Of a stretch of 38,216 bases of DNA, positions 23,922 through 32,957 are shown piece after piece. Numbering within the stretch: the first letter of the stretch is position 1; each line of letters begins with the position of its first letter. The stretch lies in contig NZ_LGSI01000073.1 of the NCBI RefSeq assembly GCF_001698815.1, positions 34,074 to 72,289 of the forward strand. Reading direction: 5' to 3'. The position numbers and the translations under genes are program-made. This DNA is from Pseudomonas syringae (GTDB lineage Bacteria > Pseudomonadota > Gammaproteobacteria > Pseudomonadales > Pseudomonadaceae). The notes beneath the pieces were generated by a model. It saw only the letters and a list, made by a program, of their open reading frames with translations, did no database searches and was not told the DNA's origin.

Positions 23922-25127
23922 TCAATAACACTCAATGATGGTCGCAATGCCCATGCCGCCACCGACACACAGCGTAGCCAGGCCATAGCGCAACTGGCGC
24001 GCCTCAAGCTCGTCGAGCAAAGTCCCGAGTATCATGCAGCCGGTCGCGCCAAGGGGATGTCCCATGGCGATGGAGCCGCCGTTGACGTTGACCTTGTCGG
24101 GATCAACCGCCATGTCCTTGATGAACTTGAGCACGACTGAAGCGAAGGCTTCGTTAACTTCGAACAGGTCGATGTCATCGACCTTCAACCCGGCCTTGGC
24201 CAGTGCCTTTCGCGTCGCCGGTGCCGGCCCGGTGAGCATGATGGTCGGATCGGTGCTGGTGACCGCCGTCGCTACGATCCGCCCTCGCGCCTGCAGTCCC
24301 AGGGCTTTGCCTTTGGCCGCCGAGCCGATGAGCATGGCCGCCGCGCCGTCGACGATGCCGGAGCTGTTGCCCGGCGTATGCACGTGGTTGATGCGTTCTA
24401 CGTGGCTGTAGACCCGCAGAGCGGTGGCATCGAAGCCCATCCGGCCGATCATTTCAAAGCTGGGTTTGAGATTGCCTAAACCTACCAGCGTCGAGTCGGC
24501 GCGAATGAATTCATCGTGATCCAGCAACAAGGTGCCGTTCTGGTCCCGCACCGGCACCAACGACTTGGCGAACGCTCCCGCTTGCCGCGCCTGGGAGGCT
24601 TTTTGCTGCGAATGCAGTGCGTAGGCGTCCACATCCTGACGGGTAAAACCTTCCAGCGTGGCGATCAGATCGGCGCCAATGCCCTGAGGCGTGAAGTGAC
24701 ACTGCAGGTTGGTCTGCGGGTCCAGTACCCAGGCGCCGCCGTCACTGCCCATGGGTACCCGCGACATGGATTCCACGCCACCGACCACTACCAGCTCCTC
24801 AAAACCGGAGCGAATCTTCATCGCCCCGAGGTTCACCGCTTCAAGACCCGACGCGCAAAACCGATTGATCTGCACCCCCGCCACGCTCACATCCCAATCA
24901 GCGACCAGCGCAGCCGTCTTGGCAATATCCGCACCTTGCTCTCCCACGGGCGTGACACAGCCGAGCACGATGTCATCGACCTGAGCGGTATCCAGATGAT
25001 TGCGCAGTTGCAATGCCTCCAGCAGCCCGGCGATCAGGTTCACGGGCTTGACACTGTATAGCGCTCCATCGGATTTGCCCTTGCCGCGCGGGGTGCGTAC
25101 CGCATCGAAAATCAGCGCTTCAGTCAT
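23922..25127 (-). CDS. Acetyl-CoA C-acyltransferase (thiolase, FadI/FadA-like)
   Basis: A 401-residue degradative thiolase that cleaves 3-ketoacyl-CoA with CoA to give acetyl-CoA. Nucleophile C91 lies in INRFCASGLEAV, H357 in MGHPLGATG and the second catalytic cysteine C387 in LCVGGGMG. It is the first gene of a two-gene unit with the hydratase/dehydrogenase, the usual fad arrangement for the multienzyme complex. The upstream 25128-25400 region is AT-richer and should hold the promoter, but I could not identify a clear fatty-acid regulator site. Confidence 0.93.
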   Translation of the reverse strand: MTEALIFDAVRTPRGKGKSDGALYSVKPVNLIAGLLEALQLRNHLDTAQVDDIVLGCVTPVGEQGADIAKTAALVADWDVSVAGVQINRFCASGLEAVNLGAMKIRSGFEELVVVGGVESMSRVPMGSDGGAWVLDPQTNLQCHFTPQGIGADLIATLEGFTRQDVDAYALHSQQKASQARQAGAFAKSLVPVRDQNGTLLLDHDEFIRADSTLVGLGNLKPSFEMIGRMGFDATALRVYSHVERINHVHTPGNSSGIVDGAAAMLIGSAAKGKALGLQARGRIVATAVTSTDPTIMLTGPAPATRKALAKAGLKVDDIDLFEVNEAFASVVLKFIKDMAVDPDKVNVNGGSIAMGHPLGATGCMILGTLLDELEARQLRYGLATLCVGGGMGIATIIECY

Positions 25128-25579
25128 GTGTCTTCAGAGCCTTTATTATTGTTGAAATAAATACTGTGCTGACACCTTAGCTTCACTCCAGCGGTATTCA
25201 ATGACCAAACCACTTAACCGTTTTGCGCAGATGTAGGAATTATCCGAGCCAGACGAACGGTAGCGCTGAAAACGAATTGTCGCAGTAAGTCCGCAAGCGT
25301 CTAGCCGGGTAGCGTCCGCTGGATTTACGAAGCGCATAGACGTTTTTAAGATGAAATTTAGAGCCTGTTATACGTAATAGTTCTAAATGTCATAGCACCT
25401 GGACTCTAAGGTTAAGTCTGTAGCAATGGGCGCCACAACAAACAAGACCAGCGCCTCGGTTGACGGCAAGCTTGCCGCACCAGTTGCTCAACGCAATCAC
25501 CTTTGCCAGCTGCCCGAACATTCATTAACGAATTCGGTGAGCTTTTGTAGCTCTGGAATAACAAAAAAGGCAGACCGCC
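25128..25579. other. Intergenic region upstream of the thiolase gene
   Basis: About 450 bases without a gene I can support. The part near the thiolase start is AT-rich (TTTATTATTGTTGAAATAAA). Short frames on both strands lack ribosome-binding sites and protein-like composition. Confidence 0.4.
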
Positions 25580-25675
25580 ATGTTCAAGCATTCAAAATTC
25601 CGTCAGGCCGGACTAATCGTCTTCGCCACTACACTGCTATTAATTCTGCCGAATATGACCCGTCTATTCGGTTGA
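25580..25675 (+). CDS. Possible 31-residue single-pass membrane peptide
   Basis: ATG 25580 to TGA 25675 encodes a basic N-terminus (MFKHSKFRQ) followed by a continuous hydrophobic stretch (AGLIVFATTLLLILP) and a short polar end (NMTRLFG). An AAGG lies about 10 bases upstream. The layout (positive-inside, one helix, short tail) is that of bacterial small membrane proteins. A hairpin follows 60 bases downstream. It lies between two minus-strand operons and would be the only plus-strand gene here. Supported by composition only. Confidence 0.45.
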   Translation: MFKHSKFRQAGLIVFATTLLLILPNMTRLFG

Positions 25676-25737
25676 TGGTCGCGCATTGCATCGGAATCCG
25701 CGCCTGTAAGTGCGCTTTCGAACCGAGCACATCTGTG

Positions 25738-25769
25738 CCAGCCTCTCTATTCGAATGAATGGAGGCTGG
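25738..25769. terminator. Hairpin CCAGCCTC/GAGGCTGG
   Basis: An eight-base perfect stem with an inner ATTCGAAT palindrome. There is no T-run on the plus side, so this is a weak terminator candidate for the 31-codon frame. Confidence 0.4.
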
Positions 25770-25795
25770 TGTATGCGCAAAGGATTAATGTGGGC

Positions 25796-25872
25796 GTTCC
25801 CGCGATAGCGGCGCCTCGGTGGACCAGATGCACCGCGTTATCATTCTTCGCGGCCAAGCCTGGCTCCAACGG
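25796..25872. repeat. Degenerate REP-like element
   Basis: TTCCCGCGATAGCGGCGCC and the later TCGCGGCCAAGCCTGGCTCC are diverged relatives of the REP elements elsewhere in the window. They lie just downstream of the minus-strand transglutaminase gene. Confidence 0.5.
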
Positions 25873-25904
25873 TGATCAATGACCATCCGTTGGAGTAAGT
25901 GGCT

Positions 25905-26723
25905 CTACTGATGCTGCGCCTGCATCATGACTTTCGGCGCGTCGACCATCGGCGACACCAGGACTTTGGCGTGCATCTGCTCACTGCCGCCGCCACGGCG
26001 CATGCCGCGCACCGGACAGGCGTCCAGGTAATCCAGCCCCACCGCCAGTTTCAGGTGGCGTTCCGGGATAGCCAGTTCGTTGGTCACATCAAAACTGTAC
26101 CAGGCGTCATCAATCCACGCCTCGGCCCAGGCATGGCTGGCCAGGTGTTCGCTGTCTTCGCTGTACAGGTAACCCGACGCATAGCGCGCCGGAATCCCCA
26201 GGCTGCGCGCGCAGGCCAGAAAGGCGTGCGTGTGGTCCTGACAGACACCGGTGCGACCGGCGAACGCCTGGACTGCGCTGGTATCGACTTCGGTCGAACC
26301 CGGTGTGTAAGTGATGTGCTGGTTCAACGCGTGCATCAAGTCGATCAGCGCACTGCGATCCTTACGTTTGCGGCATTGTTTGGCAGCAAAGGCGCGGATC
26401 GCTTCATCGGGCTCGGTCAGGCGTGTGAAACGCAGGAACGGCAACGGCGACTGGCTTTCGTGTTCGGCTTCGCGCTTCTCGTCGATTTCCACCTGGCCAC
26501 GGGCACCGATGATGATCGCTTCATGAGGCTCGTCCATGGTCAGCACGTGCAGGATATTGCCGAACGGATCAACTTGCGCACGCACCGGACGCGGCAGAGT
26601 CAGTTGCCAGCTGAGCACTTGCTGACGCTCGCTGTCGTGTGGCGTCAGGCGTAGATACTGAATACTGGCGCGGACCTGATCCTCGTAGTGATAGGTGGTC
26701 TCGTGGCTAACTGAAAGTCTCAT
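25905..26723 (-). CDS. Transglutaminase-like cysteine protease family protein
   Basis: A 272-residue protein with an N-terminal beta domain (YHYEDQVRASIQYLRLTPHDS) typical of bacterial transglutaminase-like proteins, then the papain-like core. The triad is C161 (GVCQDHTHAF), H197 (ASHAWAEAW) and D212 (FDVTN). It is probably cytoplasmic, with no signal peptide. Its ATG overlaps the stop of the alpha-E gene by four bases. Operons of this kind (ATP-grasp, alpha-E, transglutaminase) have been predicted to build and process a peptide or peptide tag; the product is not characterised. Confidence 0.92.
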   Translation of the reverse strand: MRLSVSHETTYHYEDQVRASIQYLRLTPHDSERQQVLSWQLTLPRPVRAQVDPFGNILHVLTMDEPHEAIIIGARGQVEIDEKREAEHESQSPLPFLRFTRLTEPDEAIRAFAAKQCRKRKDRSALIDLMHALNQHITYTPGSTEVDTSAVQAFAGRTGVCQDHTHAFLACARSLGIPARYASGYLYSEDSEHLASHAWAEAWIDDAWYSFDVTNELAIPERHLKLAVGLDYLDACPVRGMRRGGGSEQMHAKVLVSPMVDAPKVMMQAQHQ

Positions 26724-27679
26724 GCAGCCTCCAGATATGAAGTGTGTATGGCGTTACCCAATTGGGCTACCAAAGGAATGAATTCGTTCAACCACTCGTG
26801 CAGGCCCTCCTCCAGGATTTCGTCGATCCCGGTATAGCGCAGGCGTGCATCAAGTTCCGCCGCCAGACGCTGGGCGGGACGCCCGTTGGCCCCCGGCAGG
26901 CTGGCAAGGATCAGGTCGAGCTCTTCCAGACAGGCGCTCAGCGAGCGCGGGATGTCCGGGCGCAACAACAGCAATTCGGCGACTTGCCGCGCGCCGGGTG
27001 CATCGCGGTACAGCTCGGTGTAAGCCTCGAACGACGACAGCGCACGTAATAACGCGCTCCACTGGTAGTAACCATGGGCAGAGCTGTCGGATACCTGATG
27101 GGTATCGCGACCACGCAGTTCGAGCATTTCGTAGCGCGCATCCAGCAGCCGCAAGGTGTTGTCGGCGCGTTCGATGAAGGTGCCCAGACGAATGAAACGG
27201 AAGGCATCGTGACGCATGATGGTGCCGTAAGTGGCGCCGCGAAACAGGTGCGAGCGTTCCTTGACCCATTCGCAGAACCGGCTCATGCCATAGCGGCTCA
27301 AGCCTTGTTCAGCGATGCCGCGAATTTCCAGCCAGGTAGCGTTGATGTTTTCCCACATGTCGGCAGTGATTCGCCCACGAACCGCATGGGCGCTCGCCCG
27401 CGCGGCACCCAGACAGCTGTAGATGCTGGCCGGGTTACTCGCATCCAGGGCGAAAAAATGCAACAAACGCTCGGCGTGCAGCTCGCCATGGCGCTCAAGA
27501 TAATGATCCAGCGTGCCGGTAATCAGCAGCGGCATGGCCAGTTCATCCAGCCCGTCACCGCGCCCGTCCTGCGGCATCAGTGACAGCGAGTAGCTGACGT
27601 CGAGCATTCGCGCGAGATTCTCCGCTCGCTCCAGATAACGCGACATCCAATATAAATCCGAGGCAGTTCTACTTAGCAT
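26720..27679 (-). CDS. Alpha-E domain protein
   Basis: A 319-residue, almost entirely helical protein. MLSRTASDLYWMSRYLERAENLARMLDV at the N-terminus is the alpha-E signature, repeated in variant form in FIRLGTFIERADNTLRLLDARYEML near residues 165-190. It is the middle gene of the three-gene unit and is found almost always beside a circularly permuted ATP-grasp. It probably supports the ligase or binds its product; there is no known activity. Confidence 0.93.
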   Translation of the reverse strand: MLSRTASDLYWMSRYLERAENLARMLDVSYSLSLMPQDGRGDGLDELAMPLLITGTLDHYLERHGELHAERLLHFFALDASNPASIYSCLGAARASAHAVRGRITADMWENINATWLEIRGIAEQGLSRYGMSRFCEWVKERSHLFRGATYGTIMRHDAFRFIRLGTFIERADNTLRLLDARYEMLELRGRDTHQVSDSSAHGYYQWSALLRALSSFEAYTELYRDAPGARQVAELLLLRPDIPRSLSACLEELDLILASLPGANGRPAQRLAAELDARLRYTGIDEILEEGLHEWLNEFIPLVAQLGNAIHTSYLEAA

Positions 27680-27691
27680 TGGCAGGCATCC

Positions 27692-29101
27692 TTAATCCTC
27701 AACCACCCAGGTGTCTTTGGTTCCGCCACCTTGCGACGAGTTCACCACAAGCGAGCCTTCACGCAGCGCGACTCGGGTCAGCCCGCCAGGTACGACGCGG
27801 GTTTCGCGGCCGGACAGGACAAATGGACGCAAGTCGATGTGTCGCGGGGCAATACCGTTCTCGACAAAGGTCGGGCAGGTCGACAGGCACAGCGTGGGCT
27901 GGGCGATATAAGCGTGGGGCTTGGCTTTGATTCTGGCGCGGAACGATTCGATTTCCGCCGCCGTCGACGCAGGTCCTACCAGCATGCCGTAGCCACCGGA
28001 TCCCTGGGTTTCCTTCACTACCAGATCGCCAAGGTTAGCCAGCACGTGGGACAGCTCTTCAGGCTTGCGGCACTGGAAAGTCGGCACGTTCTTGAGGATT
28101 GGTTCTTCGTCCAGATAGAAACGAATCATGTCGGTCACATACGGATAGACCGATTTGTCATCCGCCACGCCGGTACCGATGGCATTGGCCAGCACGACGT
28201 TGCCCGAGCGATAGGCCGACAGCAGGCCAGGCACGCCGAGCATCGAGTCCGGATTGAACGCCAGCGGATCAAGGAACGCATCGTCCAGGCGACGATAAAT
28301 CACGTCGACAGACTTCGGACCATCGGTAGTGCGCATGAACACACGATCATCACGCACGAACAGGTCAGCGCCTTCGACCAGCTCCACACCCATCTCACGC
28401 GCCAGAAAGGCGTGTTCGAAAAAGGCGCTGTTGAAGCGACCGGGGGTCAACACCACGACACTCGGGTTATCGATGGGGCTGGAGCTTTTCAGGGTATCGA
28501 GCAACAGGTTCGGATAATGATCGATCGGCGCAATGCGCTGTGCGGCGAACAGCTCCGGGAACAGACGCATCATCATCTTGCGGTCTTCGAGCATGTAGCT
28601 CACCCCGCTCGGGGTCCGCAAGTTGTCTTCCAGCACGTAATACGTGCCGTCGCCGTCGCGCACCAGATCGACACCGGAGATATGCGAATAAAGATCGCGG
28701 TGCAGATTCAGGCCTTGCATCGCTATCTGGTATTGCTCGTTGGCCAATACCTGCTCGGCGGGAATAATCCCGGCCTTGATGATGCGTTGCTCGTGATAAA
28801 GGTCAGCGAGAAACATATTCAACGCTTTCACGCGCTGAATGCAGCCTCGTTCAACCACCCGCCATTCACTGGCAGGAATGCTGCGCGGAATCGTATCGAA
28901 AGGGATCAGGCGCTCTGTCCCCTGCTCGTCACCGTACAGCGTGAACGTGATCCCGGCGCGATGAAACAATAGATCGGCTTCACGTCGACGCTGAGCCAAT
29001 AACTCAGGCGGCGTTTCACCCAACCAGCGGGCAAATTCCCGATAATGCGGGCGGACCAGACCACCGGCATCGTACATCTCATCATAAAAGGTGCGGATCA
29101 T
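27692..29101 (-). CDS. Circularly permuted type 2 ATP-grasp protein
   Basis: A 469-residue ATP-grasp ligase of the circularly permuted type 2 family. Characteristic stretches are MYDAGGLVRPHYREFARWL at the start, DGTYYVLEDNLRTPSGVSYMLEDR (about 155-180) and VVKETQGSGGYGMLVGP near residues 340-355, which carry ATP and metal contacts. It is the first gene of the trio, 12 bases ahead of the alpha-E gene. The family is expected to form an amide or peptide bond with ATP; substrates are unknown. Confidence 0.93.
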   Translation of the reverse strand: MIRTFYDEMYDAGGLVRPHYREFARWLGETPPELLAQRRREADLLFHRAGITFTLYGDEQGTERLIPFDTIPRSIPASEWRVVERGCIQRVKALNMFLADLYHEQRIIKAGIIPAEQVLANEQYQIAMQGLNLHRDLYSHISGVDLVRDGDGTYYVLEDNLRTPSGVSYMLEDRKMMMRLFPELFAAQRIAPIDHYPNLLLDTLKSSSPIDNPSVVVLTPGRFNSAFFEHAFLAREMGVELVEGADLFVRDDRVFMRTTDGPKSVDVIYRRLDDAFLDPLAFNPDSMLGVPGLLSAYRSGNVVLANAIGTGVADDKSVYPYVTDMIRFYLDEEPILKNVPTFQCRKPEELSHVLANLGDLVVKETQGSGGYGMLVGPASTAAEIESFRARIKAKPHAYIAQPTLCLSTCPTFVENGIAPRHIDLRPFVLSGRETRVVPGGLTRVALREGSLVVNSSQGGGTKDTWVVED

Positions 29102-29436
29102 GCCGTACTCCTTGTCACCACGGACACCAAGGGCCTTCGCAAGGCCCGTGCCATCGGCATAAACGCTTAAATATCAATTGGTTAAATAAAATCACAAGGA
29201 TCACCGCACCATTCCTGTGCAATATCCTTCCTAACCAAATCTCCTACGCCTCATTCGGAAGCGTCCTTCAACTGCAAAAGCTATGACCAGCATAGCCAGA
29301 GTTGATTTCACGAGTCGATATTGTTTCCCGATAATCCCCTGCATCCGGGCAATCACTCATTTGGATGCCCTGTTTCAAGTCGTTGTCGAAAAACACCGCA
29401 GCGTCTGCAACAACCGAATTTTCCGAACTTCCCTTT
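29102..29436 (+). ncRNA. Candidate small RNA region upstream of an orphan terminator
   Basis: There is no convincing protein gene between the ATP-grasp start and the plus-strand terminator at 29437-29464. A terminator without a gene implies a transcript ending there. The true 5' end is not visible, so the range is the maximum possible. I do not recognise the RNA. Confidence 0.3.
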
Positions 29437-29464
29437 GAGCCACTCTCTTGAGTGGCTTTTTTTT
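29437..29464 (+). terminator. Strong Rho-independent terminator with no preceding plus-strand gene
   Basis: GAGCCACTC and GAGTGGCTT pair around TCTT, followed by eight T. The closest plus-strand coding sequence upstream is kilobases away. Confidence 0.88.
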
Positions 29465-29531
29465 GCCTGCCCTTTTTTGGTCAGCGGCGCGGCGCATATT
29501 CGTTAACAGTTTTAGAGTCCACAAACCAAAA

Positions 29532-29566
29532 CCGGCCGATTCGAGGAATGCCTCTGAATCGACCGG
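29532..29566 (-). terminator. Terminator of the rraB-like gene
   Basis: CCGG(C)CGATTC and GAATCG(A)CCGG pair, with an inner GAGG/CCTC stem. Read on the minus strand, TTTTGG follows the stem. It lies 13 bases after the rraB-like stop. Confidence 0.7.
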
Positions 29567-29578
29567 TCGTTCAACGCA

Positions 29579-29932
29579 TCAATGACATCTCATGCGCTGG
29601 GAGCCTCTGATCTCCTGCGTGACGCCCCAGCCCTCGACTTCACCGTCGAGCGCTTCGATTGCTGTCTGGAAGTCCTGCTCGAAATCACCGATGCCGTCAT
29701 AGGTTGCGTACATGACCTTGCTTAACTGCAAATGCCACGCGCCGTCATCTCCGACGTTGATCTGGGTATTAAGGGATTCGCCACGAAATCGTCCCGCAGC
29801 CTGCCGTGCCCGCTCCTCATCCGGGAAAATGGCATAAAACTCGATGGGGTGAATACGCGCGAAATCAAAACCGCCCTCTTTCATGCGGCGCAGTACGTTA
29901 CTGCTGATGTCCTCTTGATAGGCTGTGCTCAT
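29579..29932 (-). CDS. RraB family protein (regulator of ribonuclease E activity B-like)
   Basis: A 117-residue protein with the RraB fold features: RIHPIEFYAIFPDEERARQAAGRF and the downstream strand-helix WHLQLSKVMYATYDGIGDFEQDFQTAIEALDGEVEGWGV. In E. coli RraB binds RNase E and inhibits it; proteins of this domain in Pseudomonas are shorter and not tested, so action on RNase E is inference. It is monocistronic, with its own terminator. Confidence 0.82.
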   Translation of the reverse strand: MSTAYQEDISSNVLRRMKEGGFDFARIHPIEFYAIFPDEERARQAAGRFRGESLNTQINVGDDGAWHLQLSKVMYATYDGIGDFEQDFQTAIEALDGEVEGWGVTQEIRGSQRMRCH

Positions 29933-30178
29933 GAAACGTCCTCCTATGCAACGATAGATAGAGTTTCAACGCTCCCATACGACGCTCCGATCGGAGGACG
30001 TCACACGGCAGATACTCTGCCGGGCGGGAATCAAGCATGTAGCTGACAAGGCCACGCCTGCTGGGCAGGCGAGGCATCGACATGACGAGGCTGGAGAAAC
30101 GCTTCACCGACCTCAATTGCAGAGTAACCCCATCGTTGGCGTTATGCCAATTCGGGGCGGGGGAATTTTTTCAGGCGC
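29933..30178. other. Gene-free spacer with a hairpin
   Basis: No supported gene. CCCC...TTGGC/GCCAA...GGGG at about 30128-30158 could end the minus-strand gene that stops at 30179. Frames here lack ribosome-binding sites. Confidence 0.35.
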
Positions 30179-30415
30179 TCAGGATGCTTCGGTGATGGAG
30201 ATGATCTCCACGGCATTCTGGTCTTTCAAGGATTTCACGGTAGGCTCGGCCGTGCGACCTTCGAGGTCATTCAGGTCAAGCTCATCGGCGACAGGAAACA
30301 AAATCGGCCGTAGCCGACGAGCTACTTCCTCTTCGCTGGGACGCTGCTCGGCATCAAGATCCAGGCTTTGTTGCACACCATCTTTATCCAGATACGAAAT
30401 GGTCCACTGTTTCAT
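30179..30415 (-). CDS. Small conserved-looking protein of unknown function
   Basis: A 78-residue acidic soluble protein: MKQWTISYLDKDGVQQSLDL begins with an antiparallel beta pair, then a helix (SEEEVARRLRPILFP). Composition and codon use look genuine, and AGGAGA lies close before the ATG. No signal peptide or membrane segment. I do not recognise the family. Confidence 0.7.
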   Translation of the reverse strand: MKQWTISYLDKDGVQQSLDLDAEQRPSEEEVARRLRPILFPVADELDLNDLEGRTAEPTVKSLKDQNAVEIISITEAS

Positions 30416-30552
30416 CGATGTCTCCTCAGCAGCCGAAAACGCGGCTTACGTGATCTTGACCTTTTTTGGCGGTCATTCGTTCAAACGAGTTGACCGGATC
30501 AACCCGCAAAAACACAGAGCTGGCTGCGGATGCAGGCTGGAGCCGTAAATGC

Positions 30553-30579
30553 AAAAAGCCCCTGGACAAGGGGCTTTTT
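30553..30579. terminator. Bidirectional Rho-independent terminator
   Basis: AAAAAGCCCC pairs with GGGGCTTTTT around TGGACAA, giving a T-run on both strands. It closes the LTA-synthase-family gene, which ends 18 bases away on the minus strand. Confidence 0.88.
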
Positions 30580-30596
30580 GCGTTGCAGTGCAGCGA

Positions 30597-32690
30597 TCAG
30601 TTCTTGTTCTTGCTCGCCTCTACACCGGCGGTGTTATCCAGAAGGCTCTTGGTCGCGGTTTGCAGGAAACTGTCGAGTTTGTTGCGCAGTTCCTGGGTAT
30701 CCGGCGCATCCGGGATCACCTCGGCATGAGGTGTGCGGCCCAATGTGTACGACAAGACTTTCGGCTCCATTTCCTTGGGTTCGATCAGGATCCGGTCGCC
30801 GGTCACCAGCGCGACGGTCTGCTCGCTGCCCGAAGGCTTGATCACGCCAAAACCCTTGTCGCCTTCCGGCAGGTTCAGCAAGTCGCGACCCCAGCACTGG
30901 TTACGATTTTCGCCGCCCAGGCGGCCCATGATGGTCGGCACGATGTCAATCTGGGTGCCGACGATGCTGCTGCGCTGGCCAAACTTCTGTTGCACGCCCG
31001 GACCGATCATCAGCATTGGCACGTTGAAGCGGCCCAGGTCCATTTCAGTGATTTGCTGGTTGTTGCCGAAGCCGTGGTCGCCAACGACGATGAACAGCGT
31101 CTCTTTGTAGTAAGGCTCTTTCCTGGCCTTCTCAAAGAACTGCCCGAGCGCCCAGTCGGAGTAACGCATGGCGGTCATGTGTTCGTTCAGCGAACCCTGA
31201 TCCGTCACGCGGTCTACCGGCAGGTTGGCTGGCAGAGCGTAAGGCGTGTGGTTCGACAGGGTTTGTAGCAAGGCATAGAACGGCTTGCCGTTTTCGCCAC
31301 GGGTCTTCAATTCCTGAGCGCCGCGATCGAACATGTCCTGGTCGGAAACGCCCCAGGTCGGATCGGAGAACACCGGATTGACGAAGTCATTGCGACCAAT
31401 GAAGTTGGTCATGCCCTGGTTGCTGAAGAAGCCCGACTGGTTGTCCCAGGCGAAGTCGCCGTTGTAGACATACACGTCGTCATAACCGCGGGCGCTAAGC
31501 AATTGCGGCAGGCCGGACAACTTATGACTGCCTTCCGGCGTCTGCATCAGGTACTCGAAGCCCGGCAGGTTCGGGAAGCACGCCATGGTGGCGAACATGC
31601 CCTGGTGAGTGTGAGTGCCGTTGGAGAAGAACCGGTCGAACAGCAGACCTTCCTTGGACAGCTTGTCGAAGTACGGCGTGATATTCGCCTCATCGCCCAG
31701 TGCACCCACCGAGTGACCGGCGAAGCTTTCCATCAGGATCACCACGACGTTCTTGATCGGCAGGGTGTTTTCCGCCGGTGGCATGGAGTCGCGACGCACC
31801 GCCGCGATCTCTGGGTCGACCAGTTTGTCGTGGGAGGTGAGCAACATGTCACGGACGGTCTGCTGCGCCTGTGGCTGCGGCAAAGTCGCCATCCAGATGT
31901 TGTCGCGATCTTCCGACATGCGGCTTTTCGCAGCAGCGATCAGGGTAAGGGTGCCATTCAGGCCCAGAGTGTTGGCGAAGTTCGATTCGGTGGTGTAAGC
32001 ATCGCCCCAACGCAGCGGCGGGCCCTGGCGCAAGGTGCCACGAGCGGCGACAACCGCGATCAGCAGGCAAACCACGAAGACACCGATACGGGCATACCAC
32101 GGGGCAATCGAACGCTGGGTGGCATTGCTGTCAGCCACAGCGCGACGCGGCCGGGTTGCGCGATCCACACCTTTGAATACCAGGCTCAACAGCCAGGTGA
32201 CGAAAACCCAGGCCAATAGGTAGCGAGCCACCGGGAAGCCGTACCACAACATGCTCAGAACGGTCTTCGGATCTTCCTTGACGTACTGGAACACCAGGCC
32301 GTTCAGGCGCTGGTGGAACTCGCGATAGAAGTCCATCTCCATCAGGCCGAAGAACAGCGTCAGGCTGGCGACCAGGGTCAGCCAGAAACGAAAGAACCCA
32401 CGCATCGCCATGATTCGCGCACTGAACAGCGCCAGAATCAGGGGAATAAGCAGGTAGACCGTCAGACGCAGGTCAAAGCGCATGCCGTTGAGCATCGCTT
32501 CAACAAATGCCGATGCCGGCGTGTCACCGATCATTTCGCGGTTGTAGACCAGCAGTGCAATACGCAACAGCGTATACAGCACCATCAGGACCAGCCCGCT
32601 TAACAGCGTGTACGCCAGATGCGATTTGACGGTAGGTTGCATCGAGCGCGACGAGGCGGGCTGATGACTCAGGGCGTCCGTTGTGGCCAT
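30597..32690 (-). CDS. LTA-synthase-family membrane sulfatase-fold protein (phosphoglycerol-transferase-like)
   Basis: A 697-residue inner-membrane enzyme with about five transmembrane helices in the first 200 residues and a large periplasmic sulfatase/alkaline-phosphatase-fold domain. Active-site positions known from LtaS are visible: the metal-binding glutamate in ILMESFAGHS, a threonine in NGTHTHQGMF as the likely nucleophile, and the D-H pair in VVGDHGFGNN. Gram-negative members include OpgB, which adds phosphoglycerol to periplasmic glucans, and uncharacterised proteins found throughout Pseudomonas. This gene is not adjacent to opg genes. Acceptor unknown. It is monocistronic with a strong terminator. 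Confidence 0.9.
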   Translation of the reverse strand: MATTDALSHQPASSRSMQPTVKSHLAYTLLSGLVLMVLYTLLRIALLVYNREMIGDTPASAFVEAMLNGMRFDLRLTVYLLIPLILALFSARIMAMRGFFRFWLTLVASLTLFFGLMEMDFYREFHQRLNGLVFQYVKEDPKTVLSMLWYGFPVARYLLAWVFVTWLLSLVFKGVDRATRPRRAVADSNATQRSIAPWYARIGVFVVCLLIAVVAARGTLRQGPPLRWGDAYTTESNFANTLGLNGTLTLIAAAKSRMSEDRDNIWMATLPQPQAQQTVRDMLLTSHDKLVDPEIAAVRRDSMPPAENTLPIKNVVVILMESFAGHSVGALGDEANITPYFDKLSKEGLLFDRFFSNGTHTHQGMFATMACFPNLPGFEYLMQTPEGSHKLSGLPQLLSARGYDDVYVYNGDFAWDNQSGFFSNQGMTNFIGRNDFVNPVFSDPTWGVSDQDMFDRGAQELKTRGENGKPFYALLQTLSNHTPYALPANLPVDRVTDQGSLNEHMTAMRYSDWALGQFFEKARKEPYYKETLFIVVGDHGFGNNQQITEMDLGRFNVPMLMIGPGVQQKFGQRSSIVGTQIDIVPTIMGRLGGENRNQCWGRDLLNLPEGDKGFGVIKPSGSEQTVALVTGDRILIEPKEMEPKVLSYTLGRTPHAEVIPDAPDTQELRNKLDSFLQTATKSLLDNTAGVEASKNKN

Positions 32691-32957
32691 GTCGTTCTAG
32701 GATCCGTTGGATTCAAAAAGGGGTTCAAAAGTCTGTGCGTCAGGCGACGTTTTCACATCGAGCAAACCGCGGGGGGCAAATCTTACGTGATCATTCACTG
32801 ATAAACACCGATGGCAGTACGATATTTCATCTTGAACGGTTCGAAATCGGCGGCGTCATTGCTCTGCATTCAGGGTTAGCAGCCAGTGAGGCGTTATTGA
32901 GCGCGGCAGATTTTCAGCGACATTACGTGAAAATTTCGTCGTTCGCGGCGCCGGGAC
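32691..32957. other. Gene-free spacer
   Basis: 267 bases between the LTA-synthase-family start and the decayed hipA gene. I see no gene, hairpin or repeat worth calling. It should hold the promoter of the minus-strand membrane enzyme. Confidence 0.4.

Noticed and set aside
25426..25758. Plus-strand 110-codon frame
   Set aside because: It reads across the 31-codon membrane peptide in another frame. The composition is random-looking and there is no ribosome-binding site at its ATG.
27731..28972. Plus-strand 413-codon frame opposite the ATP-grasp gene
   Set aside because: Shadow of the ATP-grasp coding frame. The composition is histidine- and arginine-rich without a recognisable domain.
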